Of a DNA stretch of 64,000 nt, positions 33,630 through 42,757 are shown in pieces. The stretch is from contig JALHPZ010000006.1 of NCBI GenBank assembly GCA_022842245.1, positions 100,248 through 164,247 on the forward strand. Reading direction: 5' to 3'. Numbering within the stretch: the first letter of the stretch is position 1; each line of letters begins with the position of its first letter. The notes beneath the pieces are model-generated. The model ran no database searches, had not been told where the DNA came from, and was given only the letters and a program-made list of their open reading frames with translations. The position numbers were made by a program, and so were the translations under genes. Source of the DNA: Gemmataceae bacterium (GTDB lineage Bacteria; Planctomycetota; Planctomycetia; Gemmatales; Gemmataceae).

Positions 33630-34316
33630 TCAATCCTTCTCGGGAACCAGTTCCGGGTTCAACACCTTCATCAGTTTCTGCCGGGCCTTGAAGACTCGCC
33701 AGCGGGCGGTCTCCTCGGTGGTCTTCAGGATGTTCGCGACTTCGCGGTAGCTCATCCCCTCCTGGGCGTGGAGGAGGAGCGCGGCGCGGAAGTCGGCGGG
33801 CAGGTCGCCGACGGCCCTGAGGACCACGGCGAGGGTTTCCCGTTCGGCGAGGCTCTCGTGCGCCGAGGGGCCGGGGGTCGCGGCCGGGGCGTCGTCCGTG
33901 AGGGGCTGCTTCGTGCGGCGCTCGGCGCGCTTCAGGTTCACGAAGTTGTTATGCCCGATGCGGAAGAGCCACGCGCGGAAGTTGCTGCCGGGTCGGAACG
34001 AACCGATGGCGGCGAGCGACTTCGTGAAGGTTTCCTGCGTCAGGTCTTCGGCCCGGTGGCGATCGCGGGTCAGATGGAACAGCCAGCGGTGCAGGCCGTC
34101 CCAGTATTTCTCGACGAGGCGTCCGAATGCCTCGCGGTCGCCGGCCTGCGCGGCCTCGATCCAACGCGGTTCCTCGGCGCGGAGGAGGTCATCCGGATCG
34201 TGGGTCACGCGGACCGGCGGGGTCGGGGGGAACGGAGTGGCGTCGGGGCACGATACGCCCCCGGGGCGGGGGAGTCCAGTTGGGGCGTTCGGCCGGCCGC
34301 GAACCCGTCCATTCAT
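33630..34316 (-). CDS. ECF-type RNA polymerase sigma factor
   Basis: Up to 228 residues. Region 2 is EAFGRLVEKYWDGLHRWLFHLTRDRHRAEDLTQETFTKSLAAIGSF, including the conserved D-A/x-E-D-L-x-Q-E-(V/T)-F pattern. Region 4 is LPADFRAALLLHAQEGMSYREVANILKTTEETARWRVFKARQKL, with its HTH. An ATG at 34316 and a GTG at 34208 are both possible starts. The first 36 residues are Pro-rich and not conserved, so the GTG may be correct. It is followed on the same strand by an anti-sigma-like membrane protein and an exported partner, suggesting an envelope-stress regulon. Confidence 0.85.
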   Translation of the reverse strand: MNGRVRGRPNAPTGLPRPGGVSCPDATPFPPTPPVRVTHDPDDLLRAEEPRWIEAAQAGDREAFGRLVEKYWDGLHRWLFHLTRDRHRAEDLTQETFTKSLAAIGSFRPGSNFRAWLFRIGHNNFVNLKRAERRTKQPLTDDAPAATPGPSAHESLAERETLAVVLRAVGDLPADFRAALLLHAQEGMSYREVANILKTTEETARWRVFKARQKLMKVLNPELVPEKD

Positions 34317-34579
34317 GGTGGTGTAACGCGCGGCCGGCGAAGGCGTTGGCGCGATTCAACGAGATTCGCACGCCCGCCCGTTCGTTATAACCGTCACGAA
34401 ACCGCGCAGGCTCCGCAATCGGAAACTTTTGCCGGGTTGGCGTTTTCCGACGCCGACGAATCGACTAAGATAATCGGGGTCCGAACCCGCCTGCCGACCA
34501 ACGGCTGTATTCGCGCGGAAGGAACCCCGTCGCCGCTTTACCAGCGACCGTTCCCATTCCAACCTCTCACCACCCACGA
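34317..34579. promoter_or_regulatory. Divergent promoter region of the sigma factor and beta-helix gene
   Basis: 263 nt between oppositely oriented genes. It contains cgttataac and a TAAGATAATC stretch at 34467-34476. I see no clear -35/-10 pair; the presence of two promoters is inferred from orientation. Confidence 0.3.
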
Positions 34580-36427
34580 GTGAAAGGCGCGCGACGCATG
34601 CTCCCGAATTTATTGATGGTTATGGCCCTTGCGGCCACGGCTGGTCCGGTCGCGAAATACCCCGCCGATAGCGGGATCGTGGATGTGACCCGGCCTCCTT
34701 ATGGCGCGAAAGGGGATGGCGTGGCCGACGATACGGCCGCCATCCAGAAGGCACTGGACGACCACCCCAACGCGGGAGCAATCATCTACCTGCCGGACGG
34801 GATCTATCGGATCTCGGAGACGCTGCGCTGGCCGAAGGGGCCGCACGGCGGGATGGAATACAAGCGGACCCAGCTGGAAGGCGCCAGCCGGGAGAAGACG
34901 ATCCTCAAGGTGGCCGACGGCACGCCGGGGTTCGGCGACGCGGCCAAGCCGAAGGCGGTGCTCTGGACCGGGAGCGCGCCGGCGCAGCGCTTCAGCAACG
35001 CGGTGCGGTCTTTGACAATCGACACGGGCACGAACGCCGGCGCGATCGGCGCACAGTTCATGGCCAACAACGAAGGCACCGTCCGCGACGTGACGATACG
35101 CGGGAACGGGCCGATCGGTTTCGACCTCGGTTACACCGACGAGAACGGACCGTGCCTGATCCGGAACGTCGACGTGATAGGCTTCACGGTCGGCATCGAC
35201 CTGCGTTCGGCGGTCAACAGCGTCACGATGGAGAACGCACGAGTCGCCCAACAGACCGAGTGCGGCATCAAGAACCAGGGGCAGGTGCTGAACATTCGAA
35301 AGCTATCGAGTGAAAACAAGGTGCCGGCGATCGTGAACGCGAAGGGGCCGGGCGTCCTGACGCTGATCGACGCAAAGCTGACGGGCGGCGCGGCGGACAA
35401 GCCCGCGATCGTGAACCAGGCGCCGCTCTTCGCCCGCAACGTGACCGCGAGCGGATACGCGAAGGCCGTGGAGAATACGCTTGGTCCGAAGCCGGCACCG
35501 GATGGATTGACCCTCGAGGAGTTCACGGCACTGCCGGCAATGCAGTTGTTTGAATCGAGCGGAAAGTCGCTCAATCTGAAGGTGGAGGAAGCACCGACGG
35601 TGCCGGACGACCACCCGGACACGTGGGCGAACGTCGTGAAATTCGGCGCCGGCGGGAACACGTACCAGAAACGCAACGTCAAAGACGACGCCCCGGCGTT
35701 CCAGAAAGCCATCGATAGCGGCGCGACGACGATCTACGTGCCCCGCGGCTTCTACGTCCTGCACGACACCGTCACGGTGCGCGGGAAGGTCCGGCGGATC
35801 GTCTTCATGGGTTCGCAACTGGTCGGCGGCGAACGGATCGGCGACAAGCCGGCCTTCCAGATCGCGGACGGCGAATCGCAGACCGTGGTCCTCGAGCGGA
35901 TGAACGAAACGTATGGTTCGAAGGCCAAGACCTGGATCGAGCATGCCACGAACCGGACGCTGGTCGTGAAGAACTGCATCTTCGGGAAGTTCGAAGGGTC
36001 GGGTGGTCGGGTGTTCATCGAAGATGTCTGCGGCGGCCCGTTCCTGTTCCGCAAGCAAGCGGTCTGGGCGCGACAGCTGAACCAGGAGACGGAAGGGACG
36101 CATGTCGTCAACGACGGCGGCTCGCTCTGGATTCTGGGTTACAAGACGGAGCGCGGCGGCACGCTGCTGGAAACGAAGAACGGCGGCAAAACCGAAGTGC
36201 TCGGCTGTTTCGCTTATGCGACGACGGGCGTCTCGAAAGCGCCGATGTTCGTGGTGAACGAGTCGGCATTCAGCACCACCATGGGCGAGGCGCACTTCGG
36301 CGGGAACTTCCCGGTGCTGGTGCGCGAGACGCGCGGCGGCACGACGAAGGAACTGAACCGCAAGGACGCCCCGAGCCGCTTCGGCATCGGAGCGCTGATC
36401 CCGCTGTTCGTGTCGGGTAACAAGTAA
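34580..36427 (+). CDS. Secreted right-handed beta-helix protein (pectate lyase 3/GH28-like)
   Basis: 615 residues from GTG 34580 (or 609 from ATG 34598). The N-terminus MKGARRMLPNLLMVMALAATAG is a signal peptide. The next part, DVTRPPYGAKGDGVADDTAAIQKALDD, is the typical opening of Pectate_lyase_3/GH28-related beta-helices. It continues with GAIIYLPDGIYRIS and a second similar opening near residue 365 (VVKFGAGGNTYQKRN, VKDDAPAFQKAIDSG, TIYVPRGFYVLHDT), so two tandem helix domains are present. No catalytic Lys/Asp set could be assigned. It would act on or bind polysaccharide outside the cell. Confidence 0.8.
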   Translation: MKGARRMLPNLLMVMALAATAGPVAKYPADSGIVDVTRPPYGAKGDGVADDTAAIQKALDDHPNAGAIIYLPDGIYRISETLRWPKGPHGGMEYKRTQLEGASREKTILKVADGTPGFGDAAKPKAVLWTGSAPAQRFSNAVRSLTIDTGTNAGAIGAQFMANNEGTVRDVTIRGNGPIGFDLGYTDENGPCLIRNVDVIGFTVGIDLRSAVNSVTMENARVAQQTECGIKNQGQVLNIRKLSSENKVPAIVNAKGPGVLTLIDAKLTGGAADKPAIVNQAPLFARNVTASGYAKAVENTLGPKPAPDGLTLEEFTALPAMQLFESSGKSLNLKVEEAPTVPDDHPDTWANVVKFGAGGNTYQKRNVKDDAPAFQKAIDSGATTIYVPRGFYVLHDTVTVRGKVRRIVFMGSQLVGGERIGDKPAFQIADGESQTVVLERMNETYGSKAKTWIEHATNRTLVVKNCIFGKFEGSGGRVFIEDVCGGPFLFRKQAVWARQLNQETEGTHVVNDGGSLWILGYKTERGGTLLETKNGGKTEVLGCFAYATTGVSKAPMFVVNESAFSTTMGEAHFGGNFPVLVRETRGGTTKELNRKDAPSRFGIGALIPLFVSGNK

Positions 36428-36476
36428 ACGGAACCAAAAGAATAAAGAATCGAATACCTTCTGTGAGGTGTGGGTG

Positions 36477-38573
36477 ATGCGGAAGCTGACGTTGATGGGT
36501 CTGATGTTATTCGGATTGGTTACGCCGGTCTTCGCCGATCCGGCGAAGCCGACCTTCGACGACGACGTGCTGCCGATCCTCAAGCAGCACTGCGTCAACT
36601 GCCACGGCAACGACAAGCAGAAGGGCGGCCTGAACGCGGCGACCTTCGCGGCCGTCATGGAAGGCGGCGGATCCGGCGCGGTCGTGGCGGCCGGCGACCC
36701 GAACAAGTCGCGCCTCTACACGCTCACGGCGCACACCGCCGAGCCGAAGATGCCGCCGAGCGGGCAGAAGATCCCGGATGCGCAAATCACCATCCTTCGC
36801 ACCTGGATCGAACAGGGTCTGCGCGAGAACGCCGGCAGCAAGGCGATGGCCGCCAAGCCGAAGAACGACATCGGCCTGAAGTCCGTTTCGAAGGGCCGGC
36901 CCGAAGGCCCGCCGCCGATGCCGATCGCCGGCAAGTTCAAGCTCGAACCGCTGACGAAGGCGCGCCGCCCCGGTGCCGTGCTCGCGATGGCGACCTCGCC
37001 CTGGGCGCCGCTCGTCGCCATCGGCGGGCAGAAGCAGGTCATCCTCCAGCACGCCGACACCGGCGACGCGCTCGGGTTCCTCCCCTTCGAGCACGGTCAG
37101 ATCAACAGCATCAAGTTCAGCCGCAACGGCAAGCTCCTGCTCGTCGCCGGCGGTCGCGGCGGACAGGCCGGCAAAGCGGTCCTCTACAACGTCGAGACCG
37201 GCGACAAGATCGTCGAAGTCGGAATCGAATCCGACGCCCTGCTCGCCGCCGACATCAGCCCCGACCAGACGCTGATCGCCGTCGGCAGCCCGTCGAAGCT
37301 CATCCGCATCTACAGCACCGCCGACGGCTCGGTCGTCCGCGAAATCAAGAAGCACACCGACTGGGTCTGCGCCGTCGAGTTCTCACCCGACGGCGTGCTG
37401 CTCGCCACCGGCGACCGCAGCGCCGGCCTGTTCGTCTGGGAATCGTTCACCGGCCGCGAATACTTCAGCCTCCGCGGCCACACGGCCATGATCACCGACG
37501 TCAGCTGGCGGGACGACTCGAACGTCCTCGCGAGCTGCAGCGAGGACGGCACGATCAAGCTCTGGGAAATGGAGAACGGCGGGAACATCCGCAACTGGGG
37601 CGCGCACGGCGGCGGCGCGGCGAGCGTGAAGTTCAGCCACGATGGCCGGCTCGCCTCCACGGGCCGCGACAAGGTCACGAAGCTCTGGGACCAGAACGGC
37701 GCGATGCAGAAGCAGTTCGAACCGTTCGCCGACCTCGGCTTGAAGGTGGCGATCAACCACGACAATGCCAAGGTCTTCGCCGGGGATTGGTCCGGCACCG
37801 TGAAGGCGTGGGCCGCGGCCGACGGCAAGGTGCTCATCGCCGCCGACACGAACCCGAAGACGATCGCCGAGCAGATCGAGATCGCGAAGGCGGCCATCGC
37901 CGCGGCCGAGGCGAAGGTGAAGCCCGCGACGGACGCCCTCGCAGCGGCAAAGGCGAACGTCGACAAGGCGAATGCCGAACTCGCGCCATTCGTCAAAGCC
38001 GTCACCGATCTGACGAACGCCGCGAACGCGGCGAAGGCGGCCGCCGATCAGGGCCAAGCCGCCGTGACCGCGGCGAACGCGGCCATCGTGACGGCACAGG
38101 CCGTCGTGGCCGCGAAGCAGGTGACGGCCGGCGCGCTTCAGGAGGCGGCGAACAAGGTGCAGGCCGCCGCGACCGCGACCCCAGCCAATGCCGAGCTGAA
38201 GAACCAGGCAACGAAGACCGCCGCCCTTGCGAAGACGGCGGCGGACGAAGTGGCGGCCGCGAACAAGGCCGTCGTCGACGCGCAGGCGGTCGCCAAGGCG
38301 GCGGCGGACAAGCTACCCATCCTCCAGAAAGCCTCCGCCGAGGCGATGCCGAAGATCCCGCCGGCCCAGAAGGCGGTCGCCGACCAGACCGCCGCGCGGA
38401 AGCCCGTGTTCGACGCCTTCAATGCCGCCCAGGCAAACCTGAATGCGGTCAACGCGGAAGTTGCCGCCGCCAAGGCGAAGCTGGAGAAACTGACGCCGAA
38501 ACCTCCGGCACCGGCCCCCGCGCCGGCGCCAGCTCCGGCACCAGCCCCCGCGCCGGCCGTGCCCAAGAAGTAA
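36477..38573 (+). CDS. Exported cytochrome c - WD40 - alanine-rich coiled-coil protein
   Basis: 698 residues; ATG 36477 has GAGGTG 7 nt upstream. After a signal peptide (LTLMGLMLFGLVTPVFA) comes a planctomycete-type cytochrome c domain with CVNCH (39-43) and MPPSGQKIP as possible axial Met. A WD40 propeller occupies about residues 140-450 (VLLATGDRSAGLFVWESF, NVLASCSEDGTIKLWEM). A long Ala-rich helical region (about 465-670) and a PAPAPAP tail (about 675-695) follow. Each domain is known from planctomycetes; the full combination, with an Ala-rich rod like TolA and a Pro/Ala tail, suggests a periplasmic heme scaffold anchored to the envelope. Confidence 0.85.
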   Translation: MRKLTLMGLMLFGLVTPVFADPAKPTFDDDVLPILKQHCVNCHGNDKQKGGLNAATFAAVMEGGGSGAVVAAGDPNKSRLYTLTAHTAEPKMPPSGQKIPDAQITILRTWIEQGLRENAGSKAMAAKPKNDIGLKSVSKGRPEGPPPMPIAGKFKLEPLTKARRPGAVLAMATSPWAPLVAIGGQKQVILQHADTGDALGFLPFEHGQINSIKFSRNGKLLLVAGGRGGQAGKAVLYNVETGDKIVEVGIESDALLAADISPDQTLIAVGSPSKLIRIYSTADGSVVREIKKHTDWVCAVEFSPDGVLLATGDRSAGLFVWESFTGREYFSLRGHTAMITDVSWRDDSNVLASCSEDGTIKLWEMENGGNIRNWGAHGGGAASVKFSHDGRLASTGRDKVTKLWDQNGAMQKQFEPFADLGLKVAINHDNAKVFAGDWSGTVKAWAAADGKVLIAADTNPKTIAEQIEIAKAAIAAAEAKVKPATDALAAAKANVDKANAELAPFVKAVTDLTNAANAAKAAADQGQAAVTAANAAIVTAQAVVAAKQVTAGALQEAANKVQAAATATPANAELKNQATKTAALAKTAADEVAAANKAVVDAQAVAKAAADKLPILQKASAEAMPKIPPAQKAVADQTAARKPVFDAFNAAQANLNAVNAEVAAAKAKLEKLTPKPPAPAPAPAPAPAPAPAPAVPKK

Positions 38574-38600
38574 CCCCACCGGTTGATCCAAAAGGTAATC

Positions 38601-38621
38601 GCGCGCCACGGTTCGGCGCGC
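38601..38621 (+). terminator. Hairpin terminator candidate
   Basis: A 7-bp stem gcgcgcc/ggcgcgc with a 7-nt loop, about 28 nt past the stop, is followed by gtttgcctgttcccgtttt. The T-rich tract is loose, so moderate confidence. Confidence 0.5.
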
Positions 38622-38800
38622 GTTTGCCTGTTCCCGTTTTGTAATATCTCAACTGCCCGAAAATATCCGTTACCGACGCAAAATCACGCTCGGAATTCGA
38701 CATTTCCTCAAGAAAAGTCGACTCTCGAGGTAATGATCCCATGGTCGCGCTCTAGCATTTTTCGTTCCTGACGACGGGACAGACGCCCAAACTCCGTCCG

Positions 38801-40285
38801 TTGGATCCTTTCGTGCAAACGTATTGGCTATGGTCCGTCGCACTCGCGACGGCATGCTGGAGTGCGGTCGCGGTCATGGCCCGGCTCGGCTTTCCCGCCG
38901 CCGACGGACTCGCGCTGCTGCCTTCGCTTGGCATCCTCTTCGCCGGCTGGCTCGCCGGCGGGTGGCCGCTCTGGCGCGGCGTCGCGCTCGGCGGCCTCGG
39001 ACTCGCCACGCTCGCCATCGTCCCCTCCGCGCCCGCCGATCTTGTCCTCACCGTGGCCGGTCTGGCGTCTCTCGGCTTGCTCGCGCTCACCGATCGCGCG
39101 GGACCCGATCCCACCGCGGTCGACCGCCGGACCGCCGACCGAATCCGTCGGGAAACGGCCCGCCTCAAGCTCCGGCACGACGCGGAACTGGTCCGCTTCG
39201 CCGGCGGACTGGCCCACGAGTTCAACAACCTCTTCACCGGTCTGCTCGGCCACGCCAACCGCTTGCGGGACGCCGGGAGCGACGCGGCGGCCGCGGCCCA
39301 GGCAATCGAAACCGACGTCGCCCGTGCCGGTGAAGTCTGCGCCCAGATCGTCGCCTACACCGGCAAGGGCACCGTCGTCCGCCAGCCCCTCGTATTGAAT
39401 GAATTCCTGAATGAAGTCGTCGCGGATGTGCGGCCTACACTGTCGAACGACCCCGTCGTGACCATCGCGACCGGTTCCCCCGTTCGCATTTCTGCCGACG
39501 CGGTGCAACTCCGCCGGCTCGTCACAAACCTGCTGCGCAACGCCGCCGAGGCCCACGTCCGCCCGGGCGCGCCGATCACCGTGCGCTACGGTGCCGAACC
39601 GGCCGCCGATTCCGCCGGCGACACGCGCGTCTGGATCGAAATCGCCGACTCCGGCCCCGGCATCGATCCCACGATCCGCGAGCGGCTCGGCGAACCGTTC
39701 TTCACGACAAAGGCACCGGGTCGCGGCCTCGGCCTCGCCGCCGTCCGCGGCATCGCCCGCGCCCACGGCGGCACCGTCGCCTTCGCCTCCAGTGCCGCCG
39801 GCGCCGTCGTCCGCGTCGAACTCCTCGACCGCGCCGGACAGGACCTTGTGGCCACGCCCCCCCCGGCGCGCCGACCCACCGAACAGGCCGATTCGAAAAC
39901 GTTTCGCGATCTCGCCCTCGTCGTCGACGACGACGCCACCGTCCGCGAACTCGCCGCCCTCACGCTCCGCGCCGCCGGTTGGACCGTCCTCACCGCCGAG
40001 CACGGCGAAGAGGCGCTCGCCCTCGTCGACCGCCACGGCGACGCCCTGAAGCTCATCGTGCTCGACCTGCTCATGCCGGTCCTCGACGGCCAGGCCACCC
40101 TCGCCGCCCTCCGGCACCGCGGCTCCCGCGTCCCGGTCGTCGTCATGAGCGGCTACTCCGATTTCGACCTCTCGCGCGAATTCGCCGGCGGGCCGCCCAT
40201 GGCCGATATCCGCAAACCCTTCCGGCCGCCCGAACTCCTCGAATGTGTCGCCAATCTGCTCGAAAGAGCCTCCATCGAACAGTGA
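38801..40285 (+). CDS. Hybrid sensor histidine kinase with C-terminal receiver
   Basis: 494 residues from TTG 38801; a GTG at 38813 is an alternative. Four hydrophobic segments (about residues 10-105) form a small membrane sensor. The H-box is AGGLAHEFNNLFTGLLGHANRL, the N-box LVTNLLRNAAEAH, G1 IADSGPGID, the F-box EPFFTTK, and G2 GRGLGLAAVRGIA. A receiver domain follows (LALVVDDDATVRELAAL; phospho-acceptor Asp in IVLDLLMPVLDG; VVMSGYS; Lys in DIRKPF). It would autophosphorylate and relay to its own receiver; no output gene is adjacent. It converges with the phage-like cluster, its stop being 1 nt from the connector gene's end. Confidence 0.88.
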   Translation: MDPFVQTYWLWSVALATACWSAVAVMARLGFPAADGLALLPSLGILFAGWLAGGWPLWRGVALGGLGLATLAIVPSAPADLVLTVAGLASLGLLALTDRAGPDPTAVDRRTADRIRRETARLKLRHDAELVRFAGGLAHEFNNLFTGLLGHANRLRDAGSDAAAAAQAIETDVARAGEVCAQIVAYTGKGTVVRQPLVLNEFLNEVVADVRPTLSNDPVVTIATGSPVRISADAVQLRRLVTNLLRNAAEAHVRPGAPITVRYGAEPAADSAGDTRVWIEIADSGPGIDPTIRERLGEPFFTTKAPGRGLGLAAVRGIARAHGGTVAFASSAAGAVVRVELLDRAGQDLVATPPPARRPTEQADSKTFRDLALVVDDDATVRELAALTLRAAGWTVLTAEHGEEALALVDRHGDALKLIVLDLLMPVLDGQATLAALRHRGSRVPVVVMSGYSDFDLSREFAGGPPMADIRKPFRPPELLECVANLLERASIEQ

Positions 40286-40286
40286 C

Positions 40287-40871
40287 CTACTGCGCGGGCA
40301 CGCGATACAGCGCGAGCGTCCGCAGGATCGCGGCCGGCACCGGCGCGTCCGCCGCCGCGTAACGCGTCTCGATGTCGCTCTCGTTCCTCGATAGCACGTT
40401 CAACTGGTTCAAGTTCACGTTGGTCTTCACCTGCCGGTACCAGTGGCCGACCAAGTCGATGTGCGCCCGGCTTACCGCCGCCGGCACGGCGTCCGCGGCC
40501 GTCTCGTACACCACCTGCACCGCGGCCGGCGCGACGCAGCCGCCGAAGCGCCCACCGCGGGATACGATCACGCCGCGATCGGCCACCAGCGTGTACGCCG
40601 CCGCATCGAGCAGCGTCTCCGCGCCGAACGCGCCGTCGGGATCGACTTTCACGGACGTCAGTTCGGTCACGGGATAGTTCGCCAGGAAAATCATCCGTCC
40701 GCCGGCCGGATGAAGCTCGGTGAAGGTACCGCCGGCGAAGTCGCGGCCGCAATGGCGGAGGATGAACTCGTCCGCCATCGCCTGGAGTTGTTCGAGCAGG
40801 TCGTCGTCGTCGGTGCCGGCGATGCCGAGCGCCTGTTTGGTGTCCGAGAGGCTTTCGAGTGGAGTCGGCAC
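40287..40871 (-). CDS. Phage head-tail connector protein (gp6-like)
   Basis: 194 residues from GTG 40871, preceded by GGAGGA about 6 nt upstream. The N-terminal part (LESLSDTKQALGIAGTDDDDLLEQLQAMADEFILRHCGRDF) matches the HK97 gp6-like/DNA-packaging helical fold. It contains a beta insertion (YPVTELTSVKVDPDGAFG; AYTLVADRGVIVSRGG) typical of the longer gp6-like proteins. The final helices (AHIDLVGHWYRQ) complete the adaptor. It is the last gene of the capsid module in transcription order, following a hairpin after the major capsid gene. Confidence 0.85.
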   Translation of the reverse strand: MPTPLESLSDTKQALGIAGTDDDDLLEQLQAMADEFILRHCGRDFAGGTFTELHPAGGRMIFLANYPVTELTSVKVDPDGAFGAETLLDAAAYTLVADRGVIVSRGGRFGGCVAPAAVQVVYETAADAVPAAVSRAHIDLVGHWYRQVKTNVNLNQLNVLSRNESDIETRYAAADAPVPAAILRTLALYRVPAQ

Positions 40872-40892
40872 GGGAGTTCCTCCAAATGAGAA

Positions 40893-40916
40893 GCCCGCGG
40901 ACGAAGGTCCGCGGGC
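40893..40916 (-). terminator. 10-bp hairpin between major capsid and connector genes
   Basis: gcccgcggac pairs perfectly with gtccgcgggc around gaag. On the minus strand it is followed by ttctcattt. It could attenuate transcription after the capsid gene, a common stoichiometry control in phage heads. Confidence 0.65.
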
Positions 40917-40932
40917 GGAACGAAATTCGCAA

Positions 40933-42300
40933 TCACGCCACCACGAGGTCGTCGCAGAAGACGAAGCTGGCCTCGTGGCGCGGCCCGGCGTCGATATGCT
41001 GGATGCCGCGGAGGAACGTCTGATCGTTCTGGATCGCAGTGTCGCCGTGGCCGGAGGCGAGGAACTCCATGACGCCGAGCCGCGCGATGATCCAGTCCGG
41101 GAAGTGCCCGAGCAGGATGTACGTGAGGTTCGACGCGCTGCCTTTGGTGCGGTTGGCGGCGACCTGGGCGGAGCGCACGACCTTCGTGCCGAACAGTTCC
41201 GACGGCCGGTCGGCACCGAGGGAGCGCGTGTCGCGGAAGAGGAACGGCCCTTTGCCGTCGGCGGCGCTGACGGCGTCGGCGCGGCGGTTGACCAGCGCCG
41301 CGAACATCGCCTTGCGCATCACCCACGCCGTCGGGGCCTCGACGGCGTCGGGCAGCAGCGCCTCCATCGCCGCCACGTCGGCCGGCGTGAATGTGTCGCC
41401 GTTCGCGCCCGTGGTGCCGGCCACGTGCGTCGTGATGCCGGAGTAGGTGGTGATCCCCTTGATCTGCGTGCTCCCGCTCCCCTCGAGCATCGCCAGGTCG
41501 GCCTTCAGCGCCGCGGCCCGCGCCATGTCGAACCGCACCAGCCCCTCGGCCGACGGCGATGCGAAACGCAGCAGCTCGTTGTTCAGCTTCACGAACACGC
41601 CGAGCTTCTTCGCCGTCAGTTCGAGGTTGCCCGTGCTCGGCTGGCTCTCGGTGATGGACGCCCCTTCGCCGACCCAGTACGCCAACGACGCCGACGCGAG
41701 CTTGGGGAACGAGACGCGGCCGTTCGGCGGCAGCGCGATCTCGCGCGCCCCGGCCGACGCGAACACCTCCAGGCTGCGCTGCAGCTCGATCAGCTCGCCG
41801 AGCATGGCGTTCGGCACCAGTTCCGCCCCTTCCTCCGCCACCAGGCCGAGCGCCTTGCGCCGCAGCTTCCGCCCGATCCAGTCGGCTTCGTCCGGGTCGA
41901 ACCGGTCCGCCTGCGCCGTCATCTTCTCGCGCAGCTCGTCGCGGAGCTTGCGGCCCTGCGGTTCGTACGCCGGCAGGTGCGCCGACGCCAGCGGCACGAG
42001 GAACGACTGCTGCCCGTGGTGCGGCAGGAACCCGTAGCTCGCGTACAGGTCGCGCAGTTGGTGGTGCGCGTGGATCTCCTCCTTGGCGTGTTCGGGGCCG
42101 ACGAAGCCGAGCGCGTACGCCGCCGCCTTGAGCATCGAGTAGCCGGCCGAGTCGCGGCCGACCGGGCCGGACGTGGCCCACGGCACGCGGCGCTCCACGC
42201 GCGGCGGCAGCGCCTTCTCGACGGCCGTGCCGGCCTGCTGCTCGATGAACGTCACGAGTTCCTCGCGCGTCTGGAACGCGTCGGGGGTGGTCGTCGTCAT
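40933..42300 (-). CDS. HK97-family major capsid protein
   Basis: 455 residues. After a short N-terminal region with coiled-coil-like segments (TREELVTFIEQQAGTAVEKAL, and RDELREKMTAQADRFDPDEA), the HK97 core is recognised by AELVPNAMLGELIELQ, FPKLASASLAYWVGEGASITES, LTAKKLGVFVKLNNELLRFAS and RAAALKADLAMLEGSG. The end of the fold is ATIQND-like with (HEASFVFCDDLVVA). The N-terminal about 120 residues would be the scaffold-like delta domain removed by the protease encoded upstream. It belongs to the four-gene head module and is separated from the protease gene by 457 nt of repeats. Confidence 0.9.
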   Translation of the reverse strand: MTTTTPDAFQTREELVTFIEQQAGTAVEKALPPRVERRVPWATSGPVGRDSAGYSMLKAAAYALGFVGPEHAKEEIHAHHQLRDLYASYGFLPHHGQQSFLVPLASAHLPAYEPQGRKLRDELREKMTAQADRFDPDEADWIGRKLRRKALGLVAEEGAELVPNAMLGELIELQRSLEVFASAGAREIALPPNGRVSFPKLASASLAYWVGEGASITESQPSTGNLELTAKKLGVFVKLNNELLRFASPSAEGLVRFDMARAAALKADLAMLEGSGSTQIKGITTYSGITTHVAGTTGANGDTFTPADVAAMEALLPDAVEAPTAWVMRKAMFAALVNRRADAVSAADGKGPFLFRDTRSLGADRPSELFGTKVVRSAQVAANRTKGSASNLTYILLGHFPDWIIARLGVMEFLASGHGDTAIQNDQTFLRGIQHIDAGPRHEASFVFCDDLVVA

Positions 42301-42757
42301 GGGAAATCTCCTTGAAAACAGGGGTCAGGAATCAGGGGTCAGGGTTTTTCTCCCTCCCCCTCGAAGGGGGAGGGCCGGGGTGGGGGTGACGGGGAGCGCG
42401 GCAAGCTCCGAACGCTCCGCAATACGCCCCCCCCCACCCTAACCCTCCCCTCAAGGGGGGAGGGGACAAGACGCTTTCTCCCTCCCCCTCGAAGGGGGAG
42501 GGCCGGTCGCGCGCGTCTCGTTCGCGACGAGTAGGTTTTCGTCTTCGGCCCCGGATGGGGCCGCCGGCTGTAGCCACGGGTGGAGCGCAGCGGAACCCGT
42601 GGATGCGAGCAAAGGAAAACTCGCCCCGGCAGGGGCGAAGGGACCTTCATTGTCCCACTGCCCCTCCGGGGCAGATTTCAACGTCCAACGGACCACGGTT
42701 CCGCTGCGCTCCACCCGTGGCTACCGTCCGGTGCCCCTCCGGGGCACAAAACCCGGC
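42301..42757. repeat. Repeat-filled gap between capsid and protease genes
   Basis: The gap contains two copies of a GC-rich palindromic element (42348-42395 and 42475-42506: ttctccctccccctcgaagg then gggagggccgg). It also contains a divergent relative at 42425-42470, and an inverted pair of about 30 nt (42573-42603 vs 42698-42727: ccacgggtggagcgcagcgg and complement). Further short hairpins (cccctccgggg type) occur. No reading frame here looks real. Confidence 0.85.

Noticed and set aside
42301..42757. CRISPR array
   Set aside because: Repeats are palindromic and irregularly spaced, with no uniform spacers and no cas genes nearby.
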